Below are positions 29,916 to 37,715 of a DNA stretch of 64,000 bases, one piece after another. The DNA comes from Enterococcus diestrammenae (GTDB lineage Bacteria > Bacillota > Bacilli > Lactobacillales > Enterococcaceae). Within the stretch, counting starts at the first letter, position 1. The number at the start of each line of letters is the position of its first letter. The position numbers and the translations under genes are program-made. The stretch is taken from the NCBI RefSeq assembly GCF_009933255.1, contig NZ_MAEI01000014.1, forward strand, positions 12,217-76,216, written 5' to 3'. The notes under the pieces are model-generated. The model saw only the letters and a program-made list of their open reading frames with translations, was not told the origin of the DNA and did no database searches.

Positions 29916-31046
29916 TTAGTTGGTCCGGACTGGAGTAATCAACTGAATGAACTCTCCTTGGCCTTCTGTTGGTTCCAAAGTAAATGGCCGGATTGGCGCG
30001 ATAAACTTGATGGTGATGCTCATATCGCCAAATGCATGCAAAGCGGCCTTCATGTAGTCAGGGTTGAAGGAAATTTCGATGGGTTCACCCGCGACTTTTT
30101 CGTAATTCAAGGCTTCTTCAACTTTCCCGATTTCTGGTGAATTCCCATAGAGCATTACTTGTTCTTCTGAAATTGAAAGTCGGACGATATTGTTGCGGCC
30201 TTCGTGGCTCAACAAGGAAGCCCGTTCGATAGCTGCCAAAAAGGCTGGAACGCTAAATTCGATTTCGGTATTGAAAGAATTTGGAATCAAGCGATTGGTG
30301 TCTGGGTAATTGCCTTCCAACAAGCGAGAATAAAATAGCATATTCCGGGTTTTGAAAAGGACCTGATTTTCCATGATGCTAATTTCAACTTCTTCTTCGT
30401 CATCTACCAAAGAACGTGACAACTCAGTCAAACTCTTCCCGGGAATCACGATATTAAAATCACTGGTTTCTCCTTCAATGGGGATAATCCGTTGACTTAA
30501 TCGATGAGAATCAGTCGCCACCGCCAAAAGTTTTTGATTTTCCAAGACAAAATGTACCCCGGTCAAAATTGGACGGCTTTCATGGGCAGAAACAGCAAAC
30601 ACTGTTTCTGTTACCAATTGTTTCAGCATTTGCACGGAAAGTTGTAGTTGGTTACGGCGTTCGACGATTGGCAGATGCGGATAGTTTTCTGCATCTAAGC
30701 CATTGACGATGAAATTCGCTTTCCCGGAAGTAATTGCTACTTGATTGTTTTCCAATACTTCCATGGTAAAGGTTGTTTCTGGTAATTTACGGACAATTTC
30801 TGAGAAAAAGCGGGCCTGTAAAACGATCGCTCCGGTGGATTCAATCTGCATTTCGGCTTTTTCATTGTCGCTTTCTAAAAAGGTTTCGATAGAGATATCG
30901 GCATTGGAACCAGTCATGGTTAACCCTTTTTCTTTTAGATCAATCTTGACCCCAGTTAAGATTGGGATGGTTGTTTTTGACGAGATTGCCCGTTGCACAG
31001 TGGCTAATTCTTGGATAAAGACTGCCCGATTTAGGGTCACTTTCAT
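29916..31046 (-). CDS. dnaN: DNA polymerase III beta sliding clamp
   Basis: A 376-residue clamp with three repeated domains and the N-terminal M-K-V-T-L-N-R-A-V-F. Known clamp segments are visible, such as F-A-V-S-A-H-E-S-R-P-I-L-T-G-V near 158 and the C-terminal I-T-P-V-R-T-N (the family ends in the M-P-M/V-R-x pattern). AAAAGGAGTGTTTTCCCC precedes the ATG. It follows dnaA after 376 nt that contain the origin unwinding region. Confidence 0.96.
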   Translation of the reverse strand: MKVTLNRAVFIQELATVQRAISSKTTIPILTGVKIDLKEKGLTMTGSNADISIETFLESDNEKAEMQIESTGAIVLQARFFSEIVRKLPETTFTMEVLENNQVAITSGKANFIVNGLDAENYPHLPIVERRNQLQLSVQMLKQLVTETVFAVSAHESRPILTGVHFVLENQKLLAVATDSHRLSQRIIPIEGETSDFNIVIPGKSLTELSRSLVDDEEEVEISIMENQVLFKTRNMLFYSRLLEGNYPDTNRLIPNSFNTEIEFSVPAFLAAIERASLLSHEGRNNIVRLSISEEQVMLYGNSPEIGKVEEALNYEKVAGEPIEISFNPDYMKAALHAFGDMSITIKFIAPIRPFTLEPTEGQGEFIQLITPVRTN

Positions 31047-31193
31047 GGGGAAAACACTCCTTTTAATGGTAGCCAGCAGTTTATCTAGAAATTACATAAA
31101 AACTGACAGGTTACTGATGAATTTGTCACTGTTTATTTTAGCGAGCTTCCACTAAAAAGAACAGTGCTAGGTTTTTGAGTTTTGTGATGAGAA

Positions 31194-31213
31194 GGCAGGT
31201 GTTGCCCACCTGC
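31194..31213. repeat. GC-rich hairpin upstream of dnaN
   Basis: GCAGGTG, 5-nt loop, CACCTGC, at the edge of the AT-rich origin stretch. There is no U-run, so it is not called a terminator. Confidence 0.5.
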
Positions 31214-31240
31214 TTATTTATTGTTTTTATTTATAGAAAA

Positions 31241-31258
31241 AAGTAATAGAGATAGTAG
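31241..31258. promoter_or_regulatory. DnaA-trio-like element of the origin unwinding region
   Basis: AAGTAATAGAGATAGTAG reads as trinucleotides AAG-TAA-TAG-AGA-TAG-TAG, closely resembling the Bacillus subtilis DnaA-trio series. It lies 13 nt from the nearest DnaA-like box (31272), flanked by AT-rich DNA at 31210-31245, the expected layout of a DnaA unwinding site. Confidence 0.7.
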
Positions 31259-31271
31259 GGCCTGTTTATAC

Positions 31272-31364
31272 AGTGGATAACTTAAGCAAAGTAGGATGAC
31301 AGCAAGGTTTTCCACTGTGGATAAGTTGTGGATAAAAATGCGAGTTTTCTAAAATTTATCCACA
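31272..31364. promoter_or_regulatory. oriC: oriC, DnaA-box cluster between dnaN and dnaA
   Basis: Boxes: AGTGGATAA (31272), TTTTCCACT (31308), exact TGTGGATAA (31316 and 31327, two tandem copies 11 nt apart) and exact TTATCCACA (31356). Together with the trio element and AT-rich DNA at 31210-31260 this is the likely unwinding site. Confidence 0.85.
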
Positions 31365-31422
31365 GCGCATTTTTTACTAGTTTGCTTAGCTGCTGGAACA
31401 TGTCCCGTGTCTACTGCTAATG

Positions 31423-32760
31423 CTAGTTAAACAGGATGCTTTTAATCTCAGCTATTTCGTTTTGGATAGTAGCGTCGGTTTCCATCAGCTGATGAATTTT
31501 TTCGTGGGCGTGAATGACGGTTGTATGATCTTTCCCGCCAAATTCGGCACCGATTTTGGGTAATGAACTATCGGTCATCTCTCGGGAAAGATACATGGCA
31601 ATTTGACGAGGGACTACAATGTTTTTCACGCGTTTTTTACCTTTTAAATCTTTGACGGAGATATGGTAGTACTTGGCTACTTCATCTTGAATCTGTTGGA
31701 TGGAAAGCTGTGCTGAGCCATTATTACTTTTCAGAGCCTTTAGAGATTCGGCGGCTAGACTGGTGGTAATATCCGCATTGTTCATGGTAGCAAACGCTTG
31801 TACTCGCACTAAAGCGCCCTCTAGTTCTCGAATGTTAGAATCGATTTGGCCGGCGATGTAGCTTAACGTATCATCAGGAATTTCTAGATGTTCAGCCTCG
31901 GCTTTTTTCCGTAAAATCGCAATTCGGGTTTCTAAGTCCGGTGGTGTGATATCCACGGATAAGCCCCAAGCAAAGCGGGAAACCAGACGTTCCGGCAGTG
32001 TAGGAATTTCGGCAGGCAAACGATCACTAGTTAAAACGATTTGCTTGTTGTTTTTGTAAAGTTCCTCAAAGGTATAGAAAAATTCATTTTGAGTTTCGAC
32101 TTTGTTTTCCAAAAACTGGATATCATCGACTAATAATAAGTCCACACTACGATATTCTTTGCGGAAACGATCCATTTCGTTGTTCTTAATAGAAGTAATG
32201 AAATCGTTGGTGAAGTTTTCGCTACTGACGTATTTGATTTTGGCTTTAGGATTGTTCACTAATAGTTGGTGACCGATGGCATGCATTAAGTGGGTCTTCC
32301 CCAGACCGACACCCCCGTAGAAAAACAGCGGATTGTAAATCGAACCAGGTTCTTCGGCAACCACTAAGGCAGCGGCGTGGGCCATTTGATTGCCTTTACC
32401 TATGACAAAGGTGTCAAAAGTGTATTTGGGATTTAAAACAGAGCCGGCAATCTCTTCTTCCACTTGATTAGTATGAGCTTGGTTAGGTTTTGTAGCACTT
32501 AAAGGGTCTGCTTCACCTTCTAAAACCAAAATGGGTATGATTTCTCGTTCAAAAAGGCGGTAGCTGTTTTCTAAGAATTTAGTAGCAATGTTGCGTTCCC
32601 AGTATTGTTTGTGAATGGCACTGGGTACCCGGATGGTCAGTTCGTCCTTTTCTAAAGCTAAAGGAATGGCTGGCTGCACCCATGTCGTATAACTAGTTTC
32701 GCTCAAATCTTGCTGCAAACCTTCCAGCAATTTGGGCCAAACTGTTTCCAGAGTCGACAT
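31423..32760 (-). CDS. dnaA: Chromosomal replication initiator protein DnaA
   Basis: A 445-residue initiator that binds DnaA boxes and melts oriC. Domain I (about 1-85) is followed by a short linker, the AAA+ domain with Walker A G-G-V-G-L-G-K-T-H near 147-155 and L-L-V-D-D-I-Q-F-L near 210, the sensor region, and domain IV with the DnaA signature I-G-A-E-F-G-G-K-D-H-T-T-V-I-H-A near 405. The start at 32760 has ATGAGGAGGACAGCT upstream; the longer frame to 32904 is rejected. It lies between two DnaA-box clusters. Confidence 0.97.
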   Translation of the reverse strand: MSTLETVWPKLLEGLQQDLSETSYTTWVQPAIPLALEKDELTIRVPSAIHKQYWERNIATKFLENSYRLFEREIIPILVLEGEADPLSATKPNQAHTNQVEEEIAGSVLNPKYTFDTFVIGKGNQMAHAAALVVAEEPGSIYNPLFFYGGVGLGKTHLMHAIGHQLLVNNPKAKIKYVSSENFTNDFITSIKNNEMDRFRKEYRSVDLLLVDDIQFLENKVETQNEFFYTFEELYKNNKQIVLTSDRLPAEIPTLPERLVSRFAWGLSVDITPPDLETRIAILRKKAEAEHLEIPDDTLSYIAGQIDSNIRELEGALVRVQAFATMNNADITTSLAAESLKALKSNNGSAQLSIQQIQDEVAKYYHISVKDLKGKKRVKNIVVPRQIAMYLSREMTDSSLPKIGAEFGGKDHTTVIHAHEKIHQLMETDATIQNEIAEIKSILFN

Positions 32761-32990
32761 AGCTGTCCTCCTCATAAGGGTTATTGGCAAAAAAATAATC
32801 GATAAAGGCTGACGGTATTGGTTGGCGTTGGCGCTATTTAGGACCTTCTTTATGGAGGATTCCAAGAAAAGGTAAAGCCTACTACCTGTCAAGTTTCGTA
32901 GCAAGCACTAAAAGGCAAGGCTCGTTTTCCAAGGGTCAGTCTCTTAATTCTTTTTTAAGCGTACCCCTAATTTATCATGTTCCCGGAAAG

Positions 32991-33405
32991 TTTTCCACAG
33001 ATTACTGCTAAAAAAGCAAATAAGAAAAATGGAAGGGTGAGTTTTACACAGGATAGATAATCTGTTGAAAAGTCAATTCACAGCAGGAAAAAAAGTTATC
33101 AACAAGCAAAATAAAATTGTGGAAAATAAATTATTATTTAGCAATCATCCACAGACTAGTGGGAAAAAATGATCTTGATAGAACAAGGATTCCAGCGGTT
33201 ATACACAAAAATAAAAACGCTTGTGGAAAAGTTTTCCATCCTGTGGGTATTTGTGGAAAAAAGCGCAAAAAGCTTGTGAATTTCCAAAAATAGGCCATAA
33301 ACTAATTCCCACGAAATCCACAGGAGCTAGCCGGAAAAATGTGGATAACTTTTTTTAAAAAAAAGAAAGGTGCCTTTGATGTGATTTCTAAAAATCTGTG
33401 GAAAA
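32991..33405. promoter_or_regulatory. oriC: oriC, DnaA-box cluster between dnaA and rpmH
   Basis: Many DnaA-box-like 9-mers: TTTTCCACA (32991), TTATCAACA (33096), TGTGGAAAA (33118, 33222, 33252, 33397), TCATCCACA (33145), TTATACACA (33199) and exact TGTGGATAA (33340). They are embedded in AT-rich DNA. No gene fits 32761-33712. This corresponds to the upstream part of a bipartite origin as in Bacillus. Confidence 0.85.
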
Positions 33406-33628
33406 CTAAACATGATCTCAAAAGATAGGGAGCTTTTTTTTAACATGATTTTTAAAACTTCATCAGTAAATAGGCCCTCATACCAAGGCTAGCTAGGTCT
33501 GGATTTACGAACGAGCTCAACAATCCCAGATAGTTGAATGAAGGAAAGAGTTTTAAGTCCAACTAGCATGTTTGACTTCATATCCGAGGGCTGGAGGAGT
33601 TCCTTTGGCTTTTCTTAATAAAAATTAA

Positions 33629-33658
33629 TTGACAAAAGCCTAGCATAGTCGGTATACT
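33629..33658 (+). promoter_or_regulatory. rpmH promoter
   Basis: TTGACA (33629-33634), 18-nt spacer, TATACT (33653-33658), about 55 nt before rpmH. Confidence 0.75.
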
Positions 33659-33712
33659 ATCAAAGTATGTCTGTAGTGATATAGAAGAATGACTCTTTGG
33701 AGGTGGACCATA

Positions 33713-33847
33713 ATGAAAAGAACTTATCAACCAAACAAACGTAAACGTCAAAAAGTTCACGGTTTCCGTAAACGCATGAGCACTAAAAACGGACGTCGCG
33801 TGTTAGCATCACGTCGTCTGAAAGGACGTAAAGTCTTATCTGCCTAA
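33713..33847 (+). CDS. rpmH: 50S ribosomal protein L34
   Basis: A 44-residue, highly basic protein: [12 protein letters not shown] then [14 protein letters not shown] and [11 protein letters not shown], the complete L34 pattern. TTTGGAGGTGG precedes the ATG. It is first of the rpmH-rnpA-yidC-jag group and is transcribed away from oriC. Confidence 0.98.
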   Translation: MKRTYQPNKRKRQKVHGFRKRMSTKNGRRVLASRRLKGRKVLSA

Positions 33848-33848
33848 G

Positions 33849-33874
33849 CCACTGGACCTCAGTGGTTTTTTTTT
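33849..33874 (+). terminator. Terminator after rpmH
   Basis: CCACTG, 5-nt loop, CAGTGG, followed by nine T, directly after the stop codon. rpmH can therefore be made at higher level than rnpA. Confidence 0.85.
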
Positions 33875-34044
33875 ATGCCAAAAATAGCGATCAATTACAA
33901 AATGGGGCCTTTTTCTTCATGGGTTTTCTAGGAGGCAGGCTGCTTCCTGGGACAATGTAGTGGGATAACTAGGTATCATTTTTTTTTTTTTGCGGAAATA
34001 GTGTTGGCAGTCCCTTTAGTAAATCTTGAGTTCATCTTTTGTTA
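33875..34044. other. rpmH-rnpA intergenic region
   Basis: No gene supported. It contains an unusual run of about 12 T near 33979-33990 and no clear hairpin before it. Confidence 0.3.
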
Positions 34045-34068
34045 CCTAAGCTAGCTTAGGAGTTTTTT
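34045..34068 (+). terminator. Palindromic hairpin upstream of rnpA
   Basis: CCTAAGCTAGCTTAGG is a perfect 16-nt palindrome followed by AGTTTTTT. It is a second stop for rpmH read-through; rnpA then needs its own promoter in 34069-34151. Confidence 0.65.
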
Positions 34069-34151
34069 ACATTTTACAGATGAAGTTTGGTAGAGGAATA
34101 TGGTATGATGGGAAAGTGAGTAAACGATTTTAGAAGAAATGAAGGATCACC

Positions 34152-34490
34152 ATGAGAAAGGCGTATCGCGTTAAAACAGAACAGGATTTTCAAAAGGTTT
34201 TCAAACAAGGGGAATCTTGTGCCAATCGGAAGTTTGTGGTCTACCGTTTGGCTAAACCTGGGCAAACTCATTTTCGAGTGGGCTTGTCTGTAGGTAAAAA
34301 GGTAGGCAATGCCGTCGAACGCAACCGCGTGAAGCGTCTTTTGCGAGCCAACCTTTTTGATATGAGAGCTAGCATCGATCCGGAAATTGACTTTATTGTG
34401 ATTGCCCGCCCATCTTTAAGCGGCTGTGAGCACGCTGAAGTCAAAAAAAATCTGGAACACGTCTTGAAACTCGCAAAAATAATCAACTAA
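34152..34490 (+). CDS. rnpA: Ribonuclease P protein component
   Basis: A 112-residue basic protein that assists the RNase P RNA in maturing tRNA 5' ends. It begins M-R-K-A-Y-R-V-K and carries the RNR signature in G-N-A-V-E-R-N-R-V-K-R-L-L-R (about 54-67). The next gene, yidC, starts 28 nt downstream. The RNase P RNA gene itself is not in the window. Confidence 0.96.
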   Translation: MRKAYRVKTEQDFQKVFKQGESCANRKFVVYRLAKPGQTHFRVGLSVGKKVGNAVERNRVKRLLRANLFDMRASIDPEIDFIVIARPSLSGCEHAEVKKNLEHVLKLAKIIN

Positions 34491-34518
34491 TTTCATATGT
34501 AGAAGGGATTTTGGTCCA

Positions 34519-35346
34519 GTGAAAAACAAAAAACGCATTCTTTTGCTGGCGGGGATGTTGGCTATGGTCTTCGTTTTATCCGCCTGTGGCAGAGGAGAAG
34601 TGACGGCTAATAGCGAGGGCTTTTTCGATCGCTACATCGTCTACAACTTCGCACAAGCCATTAAAGCCCTCTCCTTTGGGAATCCAGGGATTGGGATTAT
34701 CTTATTCACGTTGATTATCCGGATTGTCTTGTTACCATTGATGCATTTTCAAACGAAAAGCATGCGCAAGACCCAAGAGATTCAACCGCAATTAAAAGCT
34801 TTGCAACAAAAATATTCCTCTCGTGATGCGGAAACAGTGCAACGTCTGCGAGACGAACAACAACGGCTATACGCTGAACATGGTGTGAACCCTTATGCAG
34901 GCTGTTTACCAATGTTGGTCCAAATGCCAATCTTGATGGCTTTGTGGCAATCAATCCAACGAACACCGGCATTGACAGAAGGTAAATTCCTTTGGTTGGA
35001 ACTTGGGAAGCCGGATCCAATCTTTATTTTGCCAGTCCTCGCTGCGTTGTTCACTTTTGCAAGTACCTATCTTTCTAGCATGAGTCAATTGGAATCAAAC
35101 GCTAGTATGAAGATTATGAACTTCGCCATGCCTTTGATGATCCTTTTAATGGGTATTAATCTGGCCAGTGGGTTATCCTTATACTGGGTGGTTTCCAACG
35201 CCTTCCAAGTGGTGCAAACCTTGCTGATCAATAATCCATTCAAAATTCGGGCAGAACGGGAAGAAGCGGCTCGTCTGGAACGAGAAAAACAAAAAGCTTT
35301 AGAGAGAGCCTTGAATCCTAAGAAAAAGCGCAACAAAAAACGTTAA
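34519..35346 (+). CDS. yidC: Membrane protein insertase YidC (lipoprotein form)
   Basis: A 275-residue Oxa1/YidC/Alb3 insertase that places proteins in the cytoplasmic membrane. The N-terminus is a lipoprotein signal with lipobox L-S-A-C (C23). Five membrane segments follow, with a hydrophilic loop after the first rich in Gln/Arg (P-Q-L-K-A-L-Q-Q-K-Y). The C-terminus is strongly basic and could contact the ribosome. The start is GTG, with AGAAGGG upstream. It is co-located with rnpA and jag as in most Firmicutes. Confidence 0.95.
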   Translation: MKNKKRILLLAGMLAMVFVLSACGRGEVTANSEGFFDRYIVYNFAQAIKALSFGNPGIGIILFTLIIRIVLLPLMHFQTKSMRKTQEIQPQLKALQQKYSSRDAETVQRLRDEQQRLYAEHGVNPYAGCLPMLVQMPILMALWQSIQRTPALTEGKFLWLELGKPDPIFILPVLAALFTFASTYLSSMSQLESNASMKIMNFAMPLMILLMGINLASGLSLYWVVSNAFQVVQTLLINNPFKIRAEREEAARLEREKQKALERALNPKKKRNKKR

Positions 35347-35353
35347 TCAAACC

Positions 35354-35389
35354 AAAGATCCGCTATCTGCGAGGATGGCGGATCTTTTT
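35354..35389 (+). terminator. Terminator after yidC
   Basis: AAAGATCCGC pairs with GCGGATCTTT, followed by TTG. It is 8 nt after the yidC stop and separates yidC from jag. Confidence 0.75.
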
Positions 35390-35547
35390 GGCTTAAAAGG
35401 AGATTGTTGGGAATAGAAAAATCGAGGTGGTTGTCTAAAGATAAGGCAGAATCCTGTGCAAAATGGTATCATAGTATCATACGAAAAATGAGGCAATTGA
35501 TCTTTGGTGACGAGGATCATGAACTATAAATGTAGGAGGTAGGAAGG

Positions 35548-36342
35548 ATGCCAATTTATGAAGGCCAAACAGTTGCGGAAGCCGTCAATAAAGGTTTATC
35601 TGCACTGAGTATTACCAAAGAGGAAGCTGTAGTGGAAGTCATTGAGGAGGCCAAAAAAGGCTTTCTAGGGATGGGAAAGAAAAACGCCCGCGTCTCTGTC
35701 GAACCCAGTGTCGCTGAAGAAATCAGCGAAGCAGTGACAGAAACCGTCGCTGAAGTTACTGAAACTGCTCCAGAGCTGGAGCTTGTTGAAGAGGAAGTCA
35801 TCCCTGCGGAAGAGGTCCAAGTCGAAACAGTTTCTACTGATTTTGTGAAAGTCGCAAGTGCTCAACCCTTAGTCGATTTGGAAGATGAAGAGGCTTTGAA
35901 AGAGTTGGCCTTGTATTTGACTAATATCACCAATGAATTGAATGCTCCGGCGCTGGTCAAGATGAAACGGGAAGATGGTTTAATCTTGTTCCAGTTAGAT
36001 ACTCAAAAACAAGGAATTTTGATTGGTAAGCATGGTAAAATGCTCAACGCTTTGCAGTATTTAGCCCAAGTATTCATTCACCGAGTGGCTAAAAATAAAC
36101 TATCTGTTGTGGTGAATGTGGGAGATTATCGTCAGAAACGGCAAGCGATTTTGGAACGCCTTGCCGATCGGACAGCAGAAAAAGTCAAACGCACTGGTCG
36201 TCCCGTCTTTTTGGAACCAATGCCTGCTTTTGAACGGAAACAAATCCATTTTTCTTTAAGTAAAGATCCTGCAGTTCAAACGCATTCTGAAGGAGACGAA
36301 CCCTACCGTTATTTAGTAGTGGAACCTGCCAAACGCTATTAG
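35548..36342 (+). CDS. jag: RNA-binding protein KhpB/Jag (EloR)
   Basis: A 264-residue protein. The Jag_N domain (1-50) has the K-K-G-F-L-G-M-G-K-K motif near 35-44. A very acidic Glu/Val/Thr linker follows (about 52-115), then a KH domain with I-L-I-G-K-H-G-K-M-L-N-A-L-Q-Y near 153-167, then an R3H domain (R-Q-K-R-Q-A-I-L-E-R ... H-F-S-L). In streptococci it partners KhpA and affects cell elongation. AGGAGGTAGGAAGG precedes the ATG. No clear terminator follows. Confidence 0.93.
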   Translation: MPIYEGQTVAEAVNKGLSALSITKEEAVVEVIEEAKKGFLGMGKKNARVSVEPSVAEEISEAVTETVAEVTETAPELELVEEEVIPAEEVQVETVSTDFVKVASAQPLVDLEDEEALKELALYLTNITNELNAPALVKMKREDGLILFQLDTQKQGILIGKHGKMLNALQYLAQVFIHRVAKNKLSVVVNVGDYRQKRQAILERLADRTAEKVKRTGRPVFLEPMPAFERKQIHFSLSKDPAVQTHSEGDEPYRYLVVEPAKRY

Positions 36343-36448
36343 GCAAACTGGAACAAGCCTCGCCAGCTTCTGTTCAATAAAAACGCTAAAAATATGAATA
36401 GATCAAGGTTTCCATTGCTTTCGCTGCGTTATTTTCTACAAAAATACA

Positions 36449-36477
36449 TTGACATCCTATAGGAATCCAAGTATATT
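36449..36477 (+). promoter_or_regulatory. Promoter of candidate small RNA
   Basis: TTGACA (36449-36454), exactly 17 nt, TATATT (36472-36477). It is consensus-like and no open reading frame follows before a strong terminator. Confidence 0.75.
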
Positions 36478-36483
36478 CTAGTA

Positions 36484-36569
36484 GAAATCATTCTTATCGA
36501 AGAGACGCTAGAGTAGTCGTGACTTTGATAGAAAAGACCCCTGTTGCCAGCCATACAACAGGGGTTTTT
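36484..36569 (+). ncRNA. Candidate structured small RNA (about 86 nt)
   Basis: Between a near-consensus promoter and an intrinsic terminator. An internal stem pairs TATCGAAG (36495-36502) with CTTTGATA (36523-36530). The terminator pairs CCCCTGTTG (36538-36546) with CAACAGGGG (36556-36564) before TTTTT. No ORF with a ribosome binding site fits. It does not resemble 6S, tmRNA, SRP RNA or RNase P RNA in size or motifs I know. Confidence 0.65.
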
Positions 36570-36588
36570 ATTTATCCAAAAATATAAA

Positions 36589-36646
36589 AAGCCAACAGTC
36601 CTCCTAGTGTGACTTGAGTCAAAGAGACTAGGAGAACTGTTGGCTT
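36589..36646. terminator. Long inverted repeat after the candidate small RNA
   Basis: 20-nt arms AAGCCAACAGTCCTCCTAGT and ACTAGGAGAACTGTTGGCTT with a single mismatch and an 18-nt loop. The minus-strand product ends in a T-rich tract (TTTTTATATTTTT), so it may terminate leftward transcripts. Rightward function is less clear. Confidence 0.6.
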
Positions 36647-36932
36647 TATTGCTAGCTAAAACGACGTCCTATTGGCATACAAAGCTAGTGGGTGTTCGCT
36701 TCAGTCAGCATTCATGGTTGAAGCTATTTTTAGAAAAGTATGTGACAAACCAAGTTTTTTGAGAGATTTGGCTTCACGAACTGGCACAGCTTGCGTAGCT
36801 AGTTGGCCTAGGCAAAGAGCCTAAAGCTAGCGAGCCTCTTAATTCTTAAGAGCTGAAGAAAGAAGTTTGTTCTGCTTTTCTAGGCGAGACACAAGCACTT
36901 TTTTCAAAAAGTGCTTGCAGTGGTGAAAATTC
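36647..36932. other. Intergenic DNA with repeats, no gene seen
   Basis: Contains a TTGGCTTCACGAACTG segment (36768-36783, also at 29378-29393 in reverse complement), the repeat at 36798-36836 and an AAGCACTTTTT/AAAAAGTGCTT hairpin (36894-36917) just after the YbjQ-like gene. Confidence 0.4.
36798..36836 (+). repeat. Dispersed intergenic repeat, copy B
   Basis: Starts GCTAGTTGG, contains AAAGA and ends TAAAGCTAGC then AGC. It matches 9921-9956 read on the opposite strand. A more diverged relative is at 33487-33518 (GGCTAGCTAGG ... TTTACGAA). Confidence 0.45.
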
Positions 36933-37277
36933 TTAGCCGCCGATAGTTGATTGGATGTATTGGACGACGGTGCCGTAAGCAAAAATTTGTAGGTAAGTTT
37001 TGCCATCTTTTAAGACATGATCGTGGTCAAAGTGGCAATTGATGACAGCATTGGCGCCATATGCGTGGGCTTTTTGTTGCAGTTCAAGTTTGATGCCTGC
37101 TAAGGATTCATTAGGGTCAACACTAGGATCAAAAAGATCGGCTTCGATTTTGGTCGTAGCAAAGACGACATCCCGTACCACGTAGCTGCGGTTGATATTG
37201 CCGGTAGAGATGATGATTTCCTTGATGCGTTTCAAGTCTTCTTTGTCGGTATCATTTTTATCACTAAAAATTCCCAT
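36933..37277 (-). CDS. YbjQ/UPF0145-like heavy-metal-binding-type protein
   Basis: A 114-residue soluble protein. I-I-I-S-T-G-N-I near 24, a central long helix and A-Y-G-A-N-A-V-I-N-C-H-F-D-H-D near 73-87 match the YbjQ pattern of a conserved G-A-N-A-V followed by a beta strand. The function of the family is unknown despite the historical name; the H-F-D-H-D is noted but not proof of metal binding. AAAGGAGTAGTCTC precedes the ATG. It is a single gene on the minus strand inserted between jag and mnmE. Confidence 0.65.
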   Translation of the reverse strand: MGIFSDKNDTDKEDLKRIKEIIISTGNINRSYVVRDVVFATTKIEADLFDPSVDPNESLAGIKLELQQKAHAYGANAVINCHFDHDHVLKDGKTYLQIFAYGTVVQYIQSTIGG

Positions 37278-37514
37278 GAGACTACTCCTTTCCCAGCCTT
37301 TGAAATCATTGCCGGTTTGTGTGATTGCAGGCTACTGAAGTGTGTCAATGGCTACCTCTAGGCAAACTTGTTCCTTTTAAGGGACGTTCTTCCAGAGTGT
37401 TTTTCGGCCAAAGCCAGTCTCCTTGTGCCTTCTGATTACTCTAATTTTACCGTTAGTGGGATTATTAAGTAAAGGTAAAAACTCTCGCTAGGGAAAAAAG
37501 GTGCTCTTGCAGGG

Positions 37515-37655
37515 TTTTTGAAATTGTGCTAAATTAGGGAAGAATTTAATAGACGACAAGCAGTGAAAGTGCAAAGTCGAACCGTTTAAGGGAAAGTTTT
37601 CGAGAAATTGTCGAACTTTTCTTAGAAGCTGTTCGAAAGGGCGCTTTTTTTATTT
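37515..37655 (+). promoter_or_regulatory. mnmE leader: promoter plus early terminator
   Basis: TTGCAG at about 37507, 17 nt, TAAATT form a promoter. After roughly 85 nt the sequence AAGCTGTTC-GAAA-GGGCGCTT forms a GNRA-capped hairpin (37628-37648) followed by TTTTTTT. An upstream imperfect stem AAGTTTTCGA/TCGAACTT could compete. It lies 55 nt before mnmE, so it is either an attenuator or a short independent RNA. The rest of 37278-37715 has no gene. Confidence 0.5.
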
Positions 37656-37715
37656 GAGAAAAAAGCGAGCACAGACCCGTCCATCTGTGTCGTTTAAAGA
37701 AAAGGGAGTTTGATT

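Noticed and set aside
29727..30140. 137-residue plus-strand frame overlapping the dnaN end
   Set aside because: It lies antisense to dnaN, starts in a terminator hairpin, has no ribosome binding site and its translation is low complexity.
32991..33405. CRISPR-like array because of repeated TGTGGAAAA
   Set aside because: The repeats are 9-mers in both orientations at irregular spacing and match DnaA boxes; no spacer structure or cas genes exist.
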